A stretch of DNA of 7,909 nt, from contig JAYYEI010000061.1 in NCBI GenBank assembly GCA_036159995.1, positions 1 to 7,909 of the forward strand, read 5' to 3'. A program made the position numbers and the translations under genes. The stretch's first letter is position 1. The number at the start of each line of letters is the position of its first letter. The DNA is from UBA8752 sp036159995 (GTDB lineage: Bacteria > Bacteroidota > Bacteroidia > Flavobacteriales_D > Sanyastnellaceae). Shown here in pieces: positions 1 to 7,774 of this stretch. The notes under the pieces are model-generated. The model ran no database searches. It saw nothing but the letters and a program-made list of their open reading frames with translations, and had not been told where the DNA came from.

Positions 1-1912
1 TGTCGTAGAACCGCCAGTTGCTCACCGGGGCCACGGAGATGCCCGCAGCATAATGCTCGGCGCCCTTGGTCATGGCCAGCAGGGTCATGTAGCCCCCATA
101 GCTCCAACCCTGAATGCCGATGCGATCCCCGTCGATGTAGTCCATCGCACTGAGATGCTCGGCGAGGTCGATGAAGTCCTCCGTCTCGAGTTTGCCGAGT
201 TGGAGGTAGGTGCTGTGTTCGAATTCCCGGCCACGCTTCGGCGTGCCGCGCGGATCACAGCTGACCACGACATAGCCCTCCTGACAGAGCAGGTTGTGCC
301 AGTAGTACGTTGTGCCCCCCCAGCTGTCGTTGACCGTGTTGACTCCCGGCCCACCGTAGATGGCCACATAGACGGGATACTGCTGGGTGGGATCGAAGTC
401 GGTGGGCCTCATCATCCAGCAGTTCAGATCCTCACCGGCATCGTCCGTGAAGGTGAAGAATTCGCGCGGGGCCACCGCATAATCGGCCAACGTTTCCCGC
501 AGTCCCGCATTGTCCTTCAACAAGCGAATCTGACTCCATTTGCGGTCACGCAGGACATACACGGGAGGCGTGTTCGCATCACTTTGGTTGTGGATGGCGT
601 AATCGAAGGTCCGGCTCCAGCGCACCCCGTGGGTTCCCGGCGTCTCGTCCAGCTTCGTCATCCGACCTTTCAGGTCCACCTTGGCCAGGTGTTCTTGCGT
701 GGCTCCTGCCCAGGAGCCGGCGAAATAGACCACTTTTCGCTTGGCATCATACCCCTGTACAGACGTGATGTCCCAATTGCCGAAGGTCAACTGCTTGTCG
801 GCCTTTCCCGGACGAACGTGGTAGAGGTGGTTGTACCCATCCTTCATGCTCGTCATGAGAAACGAGCCGTCCTCCAGGAACGTGAAATTGTCTTGCACAG
901 GCACGTGCGTCGGGGCCTCCTCGACCAGAATCTCTTCAGGCTCGGGAGACCCGCGCTCTGCCAGAACTCCCAAATCGAAGCGCAGCAACTCCATGCGGTT
1001 CTGGTGGCGGTTCATCCGCATCACCATCAAGTCGTCGGTCTTCCCCATCCACATGATCCGGGGGATGTAGTTGTCCGGGTCCACCCTGACAAGGGCGGAC
1101 TTCCGACCGGTGGCCACCTCCACCACATGGATGCTGACCTCTGAATTGGCCTCGCCCGCTTTTGGATACTTGAACGTGTATGGGTCCGGGTAGAGGGATC
1201 CGTACATCGGCATGCTGAACTCGCGGACCGCAGACTCGTCGAACCGATAGTAGGCGATGTATTGCCCATCCGGAGACCAAAAGAACCCGCGATCCTTACC
1301 GAATTCCTCCTCATACACCCAGTCTGAAGCGCCGTTGATGATGCGATTCCATTCACCATCCGACGTCATTTGAGCATCCCGCTTCTTGGCATCGAGGGTG
1401 GTGATGTACACGTTGTTGTCCATCACATAAGCGACCTTGTCTCCGGCCGGGGAGAACGTGGCCAGACGCACGGGCTGGCCGTCTTCTCGCAGGGCCATGC
1501 CCGCCTTCTCACTGCCAATCTCGTAGATGTGGTAGTCGGCCGTGTAGCTGTGTCGGTAAATGGACTCCTGGTTGCTGCTCACCAGCACCTTCTTCTCATC
1601 GGACGAGAATTGATAGCCGGCGATTCGGGTCTCCCCATCTGGATAAATGACCGCGCTCTTGGCCAGGGTGTCAACCGCCTGCCCGGTGGCATAAGCATAC
1701 TTGACCACGGCATTGCCTTGACCGACCCGGTCCAGGCTCGTGTAGTGCACGCCATCGGCCATTGAGCGGATGCCATAGACCCCTTCCGACCGGAAGGTTC
1801 CGCTGTACCAAATCTTCTCGTTGGACCACCGTTCCGTGGGGACGGTGTTCTTCTGGGCGGTGAGCAGGGAAGGGAGGAGGACCAGAAGGCCCAATGCGGT
1901 TGTGATGCGCAT
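1..1912 (-). CDS. Secreted dipeptidyl-peptidase IV family S9 serine peptidase (partial, C-terminus outside window)
   Basis: I translated the minus strand from the ATG at 1912-1910. It stays open for 637 codons to the left edge, without a stop or net frameshift. The protein starts with a Sec-type signal peptide (MRITTALGLLVLLPSLLTA, likely cleavage after Ala19 before QK, no lipobox Cys), so it should act in the periplasm or outside the cell. A beta-propeller region fills roughly residues 30-480. It contains the DPP IV signature DWVYEEEF (197-204), whose glutamates bind the free N-terminus of the substrate. The alpha/beta-hydrolase domain follows, with YGGPG at 519-523 (Tyr519 is the likely oxyanion-hole residue) and the nucleophile elbow GWSYGG with Ser604. 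The catalytic Asp and His, expected about 80 and 110 residues further on, lie beyond the window. DPP IV enzymes release Xaa-Pro or Xaa-Ala dipeptides. A related S9B peptidase such as a prolyl tripeptidyl peptidase is possible. It is transcribed divergently from the FAD oxidase gene. Confidence 0.93.
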   Translation of the reverse strand, partial: MRITTALGLLVLLPSLLTAQKNTVPTERWSNEKIWYSGTFRSEGVYGIRSMADGVHYTSLDRVGQGNAVVKYAYATGQAVDTLAKSAVIYPDGETRIAGYQFSSDEKKVLVSSNQESIYRHSYTADYHIYEIGSEKAGMALREDGQPVRLATFSPAGDKVAYVMDNNVYITTLDAKKRDAQMTSDGEWNRIINGASDWVYEEEFGKDRGFFWSPDGQYIAYYRFDESAVREFSMPMYGSLYPDPYTFKYPKAGEANSEVSIHVVEVATGRKSALVRVDPDNYIPRIMWMGKTDDLMVMRMNRHQNRMELLRFDLGVLAERGSPEPEEILVEEAPTHVPVQDNFTFLEDGSFLMTSMKDGYNHLYHVRPGKADKQLTFGNWDITSVQGYDAKRKVVYFAGSWAGATQEHLAKVDLKGRMTKLDETPGTHGVRWSRTFDYAIHNQSDANTPPVYVLRDRKWSQIRLLKDNAGLRETLADYAVAPREFFTFTDDAGEDLNCWMMRPTDFDPTQQYPVYVAIYGGPGVNTVNDSWGGTTYYWHNLLCQEGYVVVSCDPRGTPKRGREFEHSTYLQLGKLETEDFIDLAEHLSAMDYIDGDRIGIQGWSYGGYMTLLAMTKGAEHYAAGISVAPVSNWRFYD

Positions 1913-1977
1913 GATGGTGGAAATTTTCACGGTCTGAACCCGGCAAGCCGGGGCTGTGGTCGGCAAATTACGGCCCG
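1913..1977. promoter_or_regulatory. Divergent intergenic control region with a small GC-rich palindrome
   Basis: These 65 bases separate two divergent start codons (peptidase left, FAD oxidase right), so they should hold promoter elements for both genes unless these overlap the coding sequences. The clearest structure is the perfect inverted repeat CCCGGC-AA-GCCGGG at 1939-1952. It could be a protein-binding palindrome or a short hairpin in the peptidase leader. On the minus strand, TAATTTG (1970-1964) resembles the Bacteroidota -7 element TAnnTTTG but is one base short, and I see no matching -33 TTG at the right distance. No Shine-Dalgarno sequence precedes either start. The promoter role is inferred from gene orientation; only the palindrome is seen directly. 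Confidence 0.4.
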
Positions 1978-3408
1978 ATGTCCGGCCATTCGAATTCCGA
2001 GGCGAAGTCACGTCCGATCGCGGAAGCCCTGCAAGCCGCCGTGCCCGGATTGCTCGTGGAATGGACAGCGGAATCCAGGGAAGCCCACAGCCGCGACCAC
2101 ACCGAGGACCTTCAGTTCCTCCCTGACGTCGTCGTCTTTCCGACCAGCACCGCAGAGGTCTCTGCGGTCATGCAGTGGGCCCATGCTCGCGGGGTGCCCG
2201 TGACGCCCTCCGGAGCGTGGACCGGCCTCAGCGGCGGAGCCCTTCCCGTGCGCGGGGGCATTGGACTCAGCACCAAACGGCTCAACCGGATCATCCGCAT
2301 TGACGAGCTCCATCACCAACTCGTCGTCCAGCCCGGCGTCATCGTCCAGGAAATGCAGGAGGCCGTGCAGGACAAAGGTCTCTTCTATGCCGTCGACCCC
2401 GCTAGCCGGGGCACCTGCACCATCGGAGGCAACCTCGCTGAGAACAGCGGAGGCCCCCGAGCCGTCAAGTACGGCGTCACCAAGGATTGGGTCCTCAATC
2501 TCGAGGTCGTGTTGGCCGACGGTGCCGTCATCCGAACCGGAGCCAACACCCTGAAGAACAGCACCGGGTACAACCTGACCCAACTTATGGTCGGGTCGGA
2601 GGGCACCCTCGGCATCATCACGGAGGCGACCTTGAAGCTGTTGCCTTGGCCACGCTTCAACGCCCTGCTGCTGGTTCCGTTCGCCGATTCGGCCGACGCC
2701 TGCCAGGCCGTCGCCGGGCTCTTCATGGACGGCAATCAGCCCAGCGCCCTCGAATTCATGGAGCGCGCCGCCATCGAACTGGCCATGGACTTCACGGGAG
2801 ACCGGCAGTTGCCACTGGCTGATGACACAGCCGCCCACCTGCTCATCGAGGTCGATGGCTTCCGGGAGGAGGAACTGATGCCCCAGCTGGAGCGCATCGC
2901 AGCGTCACTCGATCAATTCCACGCTGGAGAGCCTCTGTTGGCTATGGATGAAGCGGGAAAGAATCAACTCTGGAACCTGCGCCGGAAAGTCGGGGAGGCC
3001 GTCAAGGCACACTCAACCTACAAGGAGGAGGACACTGTGGTGCCTCGAGGCCATTTGCCCGAATTGCTCGCCACTGTGAAGCGGATTGGCGCGGAACACG
3101 GATTCGACAGTGTCTGCTACGGCCATGCCGGGGACGGCAACCTGCATGTCAACATCCTGCGCGGCGACATACCCGAGGGCCAATGGAACGACTCACTGCC
3201 AAACGCCATCCGCGAGCTCTTCCGTGAGGTCATCCGCTTGGGCGGAACCTTGAGCGGAGAGCACGGCATCGGCTGGGTGCAGAAACCGTTTATGGACCTT
3301 CGGTTCAGCGAGGCGGAGCTCGCCCTGCAGCGCCGCATCAAGGACGCGTTCGACCCTGTCCACATCCTCAACCCGGACAAAATCCTGCCCGAGGCCGGGC
3401 AACGCTAG
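1978..3408 (+). CDS. FAD-binding oxidase, GlcD / D-lactate dehydrogenase-like (FAD_binding_4 plus FAD-oxidase_C)
   Basis: This 476-residue flavoprotein of the PCMH (VAO) superfamily should oxidise a 2-hydroxyacid such as D-lactate or glycolate to the 2-oxoacid and pass electrons to a quinone, cytochrome or other acceptor. The FAD-binding half (about 45-225) has FPTSTAEV (54-61), PSGAWTGLSGGALP (77-90), GGNLAENSGG (150-159), KYGVT (164-168) and GSEGTLGIITE (206-216). The C-terminal oxidase domain (about 225-470) has YGHAGDGNLH (381-390) and SGEHGIG (426-432), whose histidines and glutamate form the metal and substrate site in this family, and ends with NPDKIL (465-470). The length matches stand-alone GlcD/DLD proteins. 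There is no added iron-sulfur domain, no GlcE or GlcF partner beside it, no signal peptide and no membrane segment. The ATG start leaves a normal 40-residue lead-in. The family is certain; the substrate is not. D-2-hydroxyglutarate dehydrogenase and alkyl-DHAP synthase-like relatives are alternatives. Confidence 0.92.
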   Translation: MSGHSNSEAKSRPIAEALQAAVPGLLVEWTAESREAHSRDHTEDLQFLPDVVVFPTSTAEVSAVMQWAHARGVPVTPSGAWTGLSGGALPVRGGIGLSTKRLNRIIRIDELHHQLVVQPGVIVQEMQEAVQDKGLFYAVDPASRGTCTIGGNLAENSGGPRAVKYGVTKDWVLNLEVVLADGAVIRTGANTLKNSTGYNLTQLMVGSEGTLGIITEATLKLLPWPRFNALLLVPFADSADACQAVAGLFMDGNQPSALEFMERAAIELAMDFTGDRQLPLADDTAAHLLIEVDGFREEELMPQLERIAASLDQFHAGEPLLAMDEAGKNQLWNLRRKVGEAVKAHSTYKEEDTVVPRGHLPELLATVKRIGAEHGFDSVCYGHAGDGNLHVNILRGDIPEGQWNDSLPNAIRELFREVIRLGGTLSGEHGIGWVQKPFMDLRFSEAELALQRRIKDAFDPVHILNPDKILPEAGQR

Positions 3409-3448
3409 GCGGATTGCGCTTATTTCGCCGCTTCAGACACCATTGACC

Positions 3449-4267
3449 ATGAACCTGCTTGAAGGAAAGAAGGGCATCATTTTCGGCGCCCTCAACGACA
3501 TGTCGATCGCCTGGAAGACGGCGGAAACCGTTCACCGAATGGGCGCGGAGATTGTCCTGACCAACGCCCCCGTCGCCATGCGCATGGGCGACATCCACAA
3601 GCTCGCCGAGCAATGCGGCAATGCGCCCGTCATCCCGGCCGACGCCACGAGCATGGAGGACCTCAAGGCCCTCTTTGAAGGCGCTATGGAGCACTTCGGC
3701 GGCAAAGTGGACTTCGTCCTGCACTCGATTGGCATGTCCCCGAACGTCCGCAAGGGCAAGCACTACACCGGGCTCAACTACAGCTACCTCGACAAGACGT
3801 TTGACGTCAGCGCCATCAGCCTGCACAAGACGCTGCAGACCGCCATGGAGCTCGATGCCATCAACGAGTGGGGGAGTGTCGTCGGACTGAGCTACATCGC
3901 CGCCCAGCGCACGTTCCCGGACTACGGCGACATGGCCGACGCCAAGAGCCTGCTCGAGAGCATTGCCCGCAGCTTCGGCTATCACTATGGCACGCAGAAG
4001 AAAGTCCGCATCAACACCATCAGCCAGAGCCCGACCGTCACCACGGCCGGCAGCGGTGTGAAGGGCTTCGATGAATTCATCGCCTATAGCGAGGCCATGA
4101 GCCCGCTCGGAAACGCCACGGGACAGGCCTGCGCGGACTACTGCGCCACCCTGTTCAGCGACCTCCCCCGGTATGTCACCATGCAAAACCTCTTCCACGA
4201 TGGAGGCTTCTCCAACACCGGCGTCAGCATGGAGGTCATCTCGAAATTTGCGAAAGACGAGGCCTGA
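3449..4267 (+). CDS. fabI: Enoyl-[acyl-carrier-protein] reductase [NADH], FabI
   Basis: FabI catalyses the NAD(P)H-dependent reduction of trans-2-enoyl-ACP, the last step of each fatty-acid elongation cycle in the cytoplasm, and is the classic triclosan target. Numbering from the ATG at 3449 gives 272 residues, normal for the family. The SDR fold shows the variant nucleotide-binding start GIIFGALNDMSIAW (9-22), PADAT (63-67), the LHSIGMSP strand-loop (91-98), and the FabI-type catalytic set Tyr149 (in LSYIAAQ), Tyr159 and Lys166 (Y-x6-K). The substrate-loop segment RINTISQSPTVTTAGSGVKG (187-206) and the C-terminal HDGGFSN (250-256) follow. The wording is that of Bacteroidota FabI. An in-frame TTG at 3443 would add two residues (MTMNLL) and also aligns with relatives that begin MSYNLL, so the start is uncertain by two codons. 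The gene sits 40 bases after the FAD oxidase gene with no obvious terminator between, so joint transcription is possible. Confidence 0.97.
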   Translation: MNLLEGKKGIIFGALNDMSIAWKTAETVHRMGAEIVLTNAPVAMRMGDIHKLAEQCGNAPVIPADATSMEDLKALFEGAMEHFGGKVDFVLHSIGMSPNVRKGKHYTGLNYSYLDKTFDVSAISLHKTLQTAMELDAINEWGSVVGLSYIAAQRTFPDYGDMADAKSLLESIARSFGYHYGTQKKVRINTISQSPTVTTAGSGVKGFDEFIAYSEAMSPLGNATGQACADYCATLFSDLPRYVTMQNLFHDGGFSNTGVSMEVISKFAKDEA

Positions 4268-4271
4268 TTGG

Positions 4272-4307
4272 GGTTTGCGCCGTAATTTTTATACGGAAAT
4301 CGCAACC
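4272..4307 (+). promoter_or_regulatory. Stem-loop in the fabI-thrA gap (possible terminator, 3' stabiliser or leader element)
   Basis: Five bases after the fabI stop codon, a nested inverted repeat can fold. The inner stem is CCGTA (4280-4284) with TACGG (4292-4296) around the loop ATTTTTA. The outer stem is TTGCG (4275-4279) with CGCAA (4301-4305), lengthened by GG (4272-4273) pairing with CC (4306-4307). It has a four-base bulge AAAT on the right arm and a one-base bulge (T4274) on the left, giving twelve pairs in all. No T-run follows, so it is not a textbook intrinsic terminator. Its position right after fabI fits a weak terminator or 3' end stabiliser, but it could equally be part of the thrA leader. 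The structure is seen in the sequence; the role is inferred. Confidence 0.4.
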
Positions 4308-4351
4308 TCCCGATGAACGATGCGTAGGGTGGTGACCAACCGGCTCCTGCC

Positions 4352-6823
4352 ATGCAGATCCTGAAATTCGGAGGTTCCTCCGTTGCCAATCCTGACCGCA
4401 TCCGCGCCTGCGGACGCGTCCTGGCGCACAAACGCCAGCAAGACGGCTACCGCGCCATGGTGGTCTGCTCCGCCCTGGGTGGCATCACCGATGCCCTCGG
4501 AAATGCAGGGCGTCTCGCCCAATCCGGCGATGGCGGCTATCGCGATGTGGCCCGGGAAATCCACGACCGCCACATCCAGTGCGCGCTCGACCTGCTCGAG
4601 CGCCCCACCTATGATGCCATCGAAACGGAGTTGAAGGAGCGGCTCAGCCATTTGGACGATCTCCTATACGGCATCTACCTCCTCCGTGAAGCCAGCGCCC
4701 GCACCCTGGACGAACTTATGGGGCTGGGCGAACGGCTTTCCGTGCCCATCCTCTGGGGACACTTCACCGACCTCGGCTTCTCTCCACATCGCCTCGACGC
4801 CCTCGAGTTGATGCGAACCGATGATCGGTTCGGCTCGGCCCGCCTCGATGTGGAGACCTCGCGTCACCATTTCAGCCAGGCTGGATTCGATCAGGGTGAC
4901 CTCTTCCTCATGGAGGGTTTCATCGGCACGACGCCCCAAGGCACTCCGACCACGCTGGGTCGGGGAGGCAGTGACCTCAGTGCTGCCTATGCCGCCTGCT
5001 TCCTCGACGCCACAGCCTTGGAAAAGTGGACTGATGTGGCCGGCATGATGACCGCCGATCCCCGGATGGTGCCGACCGCCCGCGTCATCGACGAGCTCAG
5101 CTATGCCGAGGCGATGGAGCTCTGCCACTTCGGGGCCAAGGTGGTCTTTCCACCGACGGTGGCCCAGCTCTCCGAGAAGGACATCCCCATGCACGTCCGC
5201 TTGACGGACGACCCGGAAAGCAGCGGCACCCTCATTGTCCCGCCTGCCAAACGCCGAGACGCTCCGCTGTCCAACCGCGGCGTCGCGGGACTGAGCACCC
5301 TCAAAAACATCACGCTCATCACCGTCAGCGGTGGTGGCATGGTCGGCGTCCCTGGCTTTTCCCGCCGCCTCTTCACCGCACTTTCATTGGCCGGTGTCAA
5401 CGTCGTCCTGGTCTCTCAGGGCTCGAGCGAGCACGCCATCAGCATCGCCGTGGCCGACGGAGATTCAGGAGAGGCCGAAGCCGCGTTAAACCAAGAGTTC
5501 GGCGCGGACCAGCAACTCGGCCGCATCGGACCACTGGTCATCGAATCCGGCTTCGCCATCGTGGCCTTGGTCGGAGACGGCATGCGCCAGCAAAGCGGCA
5601 TCGCCGGGCGCGCCTTCGGCACCCTTGGCCGGAACGGAATCAGCATCCGGGCCATCAGCCAGGGCTCCACCGAGCGCAACATTTCCATCGTCATCGACGC
5701 CAAGCACGAGCGCAAGGCCCTGCAGTCCATCCATCAGGCTTTCTTCGAAACCGAGGTCAAGCGCCTGCACATCTTCTGCCTCGGCGTCGGCAACGTCGGG
5801 GGCACCATGGTCGACCAGGTGCTCGCCCAATGCGAGGACCTCAAGCAGGTCCGCCGACTCGACTTGCGCATCATGGGATTGGCCAACAGCCGAAAGATGC
5901 TGATCGATCCCAATGGGGTCACCGGCGATTGGCGCTCCCAACTCGCCGACGCCACCACGGACAGCTCGCCCGAAGCGTTTGTTCAGGCCATCGCCGACCT
6001 CGATCTGGAAAACAGTGTCTTGGTGGACAACACCGCCAGCGCCGAAGCGGGCGAAGTCTACGAGCAGGCCCTGGCCCACAGCATCGCCGTGGTCGCCTCC
6101 AACAAGGTCGCCACCAGCTCGGAGCAAGCCCGCTACGAAGGCCTCAAGGAACTCGCCCTGCGCGCCGGGGTCGAGTACCGCTTCGAGACCAATGTGGGGG
6201 CCGGATTGCCGTTGATCGACACCATCCAGCACCTCGTCCAAAGTGGGGACCGGATCCACAAGATCGAGGGCATGTTCAGCGGCACGTTGAACTACGTCTT
6301 CTCCAATTTCAATGGCGACATCACCTTCAAGAAGGTCATCGAGGACGCCCGGGCCGCCGGCTTAACCGAGCCCGATCCCCGCACCGACTTGAGTGGGGTG
6401 GATGTCCAACGTAAGATCCTCATCCTCGCCCGTGAAGCCGGCTATACGCTGGAGATGGCCGATGTAGAAGGAAAGGGGTTCCTGCTCGACAGCCAGATGG
6501 AAGGCAGCATCGACGCCTTCATGGAGAGCCTGCCCCAAATCGAGGACACCATGCAGGCCCAATGGAAGGCCGCCGACGCCAAAGGCGAACGCCTCAAGTA
6601 CGTCGGCTCCTTCGATGCCAAGACGGGCAAAGCCTCGACCGGCCTGACCACCGTTCCGGCCGACCACCCGTTCTTCAACATCGAGGGCACGGACAACATC
6701 GTCCTGCTCACTACCGACCGCTATGCGGAGCGCCCACTGATCATCCAGGGCGCCGGAGCCGGTGCCGCCGTGACCGCCATGGGGGTCTTCGGCGACCTGA
6801 TCCGCATCGCTGCCAGCCGTTGA
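4352..6823 (+). CDS. thrA: Bifunctional aspartokinase / homoserine dehydrogenase (ThrA type)
   Basis: This 823-residue fused enzyme, the length of E. coli ThrA, catalyses two steps of the aspartate pathway: aspartate to aspartyl-4-phosphate, and aspartate-4-semialdehyde to homoserine. The N-terminal kinase shows KFGGSS (5-10), GERLS (126-130) and GRGGSDLSA (203-211). Two regulatory ACT-like units follow (about 318-390 and 400-465), including VVLVSQGSSEHAISI (351-365) and ISIRAISQGSTERNISIVI (430-448). These are the usual site of threonine feedback, so inhibition by threonine is likely though not shown. The dehydrogenase starts with the NAD(P)-binding GVGNVGG (478-484) and continues with SNKVATS (583-589), FETNVGAGLPLIDT (611-624), GTLNYVF (644-650) and EPDPRTDLSGVDVQRK (673-688), which carries the catalytic Asp/Lys region. 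It closes with GAGAGAAVTAMGVFGD (800-815). It is first in the thrABC operon, and no aspartate-semialdehyde dehydrogenase gene is present. The start is fixed by the invariant KFGGSS just inside it; no Shine-Dalgarno sequence is visible. Confidence 0.97.
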   Translation: MQILKFGGSSVANPDRIRACGRVLAHKRQQDGYRAMVVCSALGGITDALGNAGRLAQSGDGGYRDVAREIHDRHIQCALDLLERPTYDAIETELKERLSHLDDLLYGIYLLREASARTLDELMGLGERLSVPILWGHFTDLGFSPHRLDALELMRTDDRFGSARLDVETSRHHFSQAGFDQGDLFLMEGFIGTTPQGTPTTLGRGGSDLSAAYAACFLDATALEKWTDVAGMMTADPRMVPTARVIDELSYAEAMELCHFGAKVVFPPTVAQLSEKDIPMHVRLTDDPESSGTLIVPPAKRRDAPLSNRGVAGLSTLKNITLITVSGGGMVGVPGFSRRLFTALSLAGVNVVLVSQGSSEHAISIAVADGDSGEAEAALNQEFGADQQLGRIGPLVIESGFAIVALVGDGMRQQSGIAGRAFGTLGRNGISIRAISQGSTERNISIVIDAKHERKALQSIHQAFFETEVKRLHIFCLGVGNVGGTMVDQVLAQCEDLKQVRRLDLRIMGLANSRKMLIDPNGVTGDWRSQLADATTDSSPEAFVQAIADLDLENSVLVDNTASAEAGEVYEQALAHSIAVVASNKVATSSEQARYEGLKELALRAGVEYRFETNVGAGLPLIDTIQHLVQSGDRIHKIEGMFSGTLNYVFSNFNGDITFKKVIEDARAAGLTEPDPRTDLSGVDVQRKILILAREAGYTLEMADVEGKGFLLDSQMEGSIDAFMESLPQIEDTMQAQWKAADAKGERLKYVGSFDAKTGKASTGLTTVPADHPFFNIEGTDNIVLLTTDRYAERPLIIQGAGAGAAVTAMGVFGDLIRIAASR

Positions 6824-6842
6824 CGCGCCCAACCAATCTAGC

Positions 6843-7769
6843 ATGAGCCCTAGGGACCACATCTCCGTTGCCGCCCCGGCCACCGTCGCCAACCTCACGG
6901 TGGGCTTCGATTGCCTCGGTCTGGCCTTGGAGCGCCCTTTGGAACGCCTCGACCTGAAGCGCACGAACACCCCCGGTGTCGTCATCCGCGAAATCATTGG
7001 AGCCGACCTCCCCATGGACGTGGAGCACAACGTGAGCGGCATGGCCGCCCGCAGCGTCCTCAACACGCTCGGCGTGGAGTGGGGGGTCGAGCTGACCATC
7101 CACAAGGCCGTCCTGCCCGGCAGCGGCATCGGCTCCAGCGCCGCTTCCGCGGCTTCCGCCGCATTCGGTGTCGCTGCACTGGCCGGCGCCGACTTCCGAC
7201 CGGACGAACTTCTGCCCATGGCGCTCGATGGAGAGCAGGTCGCCAGCGGTGCCCGCCACGCCGACAACGTGGCCCCAGCCCTCTTCGGCGGACTCTGCCT
7301 GTGCCTGCCTGAAGGGCGCATCGACACTTTGCCTGCTCCAGATTGGCACCTCACCGTGGTTCACCCACAAACGGTCATCAAGACGGCCGAGGCCCGCGCC
7401 GTCCTTCCGCAGGACGTCCCCATGCCGGACGCCCTCCGCCAGATGGCCCGCCTCGGCCACTTCGTCCACTGCTGCCACACGGGCGATGCCATGGAAGCGG
7501 CCTTTGCCCTCGAAGACGCGCTCGCCGAGCCCCACCGCATACCGCTCCAACCGCATTTCGCCGACGTCAAAGCCGCCGCCATGCAGGCCGGCGCAAGAGC
7601 AGGGGGCATCAGCGGAAGCGGACCATCCAGCTATTGGATCAGCTTCGATGCCGACACGGCCCAAAACGTGGGGCAGGCCATTTCCAACGTCTTGTTGCTC
7701 AAGGGACTCGATCACCATGTTCACGTCGGACGCATCGCCAGCCGCGGCGCCCACGTTCTCGACGCCTGA
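6843..7769 (+). CDS. thrB: Homoserine kinase (GHMP family)
   Basis: ThrB phosphorylates homoserine with ATP to O-phosphohomoserine in the cytoplasm, linking the thrA and thrC products. The 308-residue protein has the standard GHMP layout. Near the N-terminus is the substrate segment APATVANLTVGFDCLGLAL (11-29). The ATP-binding loop PGSGIGSSAAS is at 92-102 and Glu131 in the following helix region is near the expected magnesium ligand. HADNVAPALFGG (139-150) is the homoserine kinase signature segment, and the C-terminal glycine-rich motif GGISGSGPSS is at 254-263. All expected motifs are intact and the length is normal. The ATG is 19 bases after the thrA stop, with a gap too small for an independent promoter of note, so it should be cotranscribed. 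No Shine-Dalgarno sequence is visible. Motifs and context together make the call close to certain. Confidence 0.97.
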   Translation: MSPRDHISVAAPATVANLTVGFDCLGLALERPLERLDLKRTNTPGVVIREIIGADLPMDVEHNVSGMAARSVLNTLGVEWGVELTIHKAVLPGSGIGSSAASAASAAFGVAALAGADFRPDELLPMALDGEQVASGARHADNVAPALFGGLCLCLPEGRIDTLPAPDWHLTVVHPQTVIKTAEARAVLPQDVPMPDALRQMARLGHFVHCCHTGDAMEAAFALEDALAEPHRIPLQPHFADVKAAAMQAGARAGGISGSGPSSYWISFDADTAQNVGQAISNVLLLKGLDHHVHVGRIASRGAHVLDA

Positions 7770-7774
7770 CCACC

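Noticed and set aside
305..311. Run of seven C (seven G in the peptidase reading) as a possible frameshift site
   Set aside because: The reading frame is continuous through it (Trp-Gly-Gly) and the family motifs on both sides are in one frame, so there is no sign of a shift.
53..1144. A 363-codon plus-strand open frame opposite the peptidase gene
   Set aside because: It is antisense to a well-supported DPP IV coding region, its translation is of low complexity with no recognisable domain, and GC-rich codon bias readily makes such shadow frames.
2008..2838. A 276-codon minus-strand open frame inside the FAD oxidase gene
   Set aside because: It lies wholly opposite a gene with clear family motifs and shows no domain of its own.
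3409..3448. Possible weak hairpin (GGCG/CGCC, 3408-3411 with 3426-3429) between the FAD oxidase and fabI genes
   Set aside because: Only four base pairs with a long loop and no T-run; expected by chance in GC-rich DNA.
3368..4198. A 276-codon minus-strand open frame opposite fabI
   Set aside because: It is antisense to fabI, with a Val/Ala/Asp/Gly-rich translation typical of a reverse-complement shadow.
4313..4327. A four-codon mini-ORF (MNDA) in the thrA leader, considered as a leader peptide
   Set aside because: It contains no Thr or Ile codons, has no ribosome-binding site, and no alternative stem follows it as attenuation would need.
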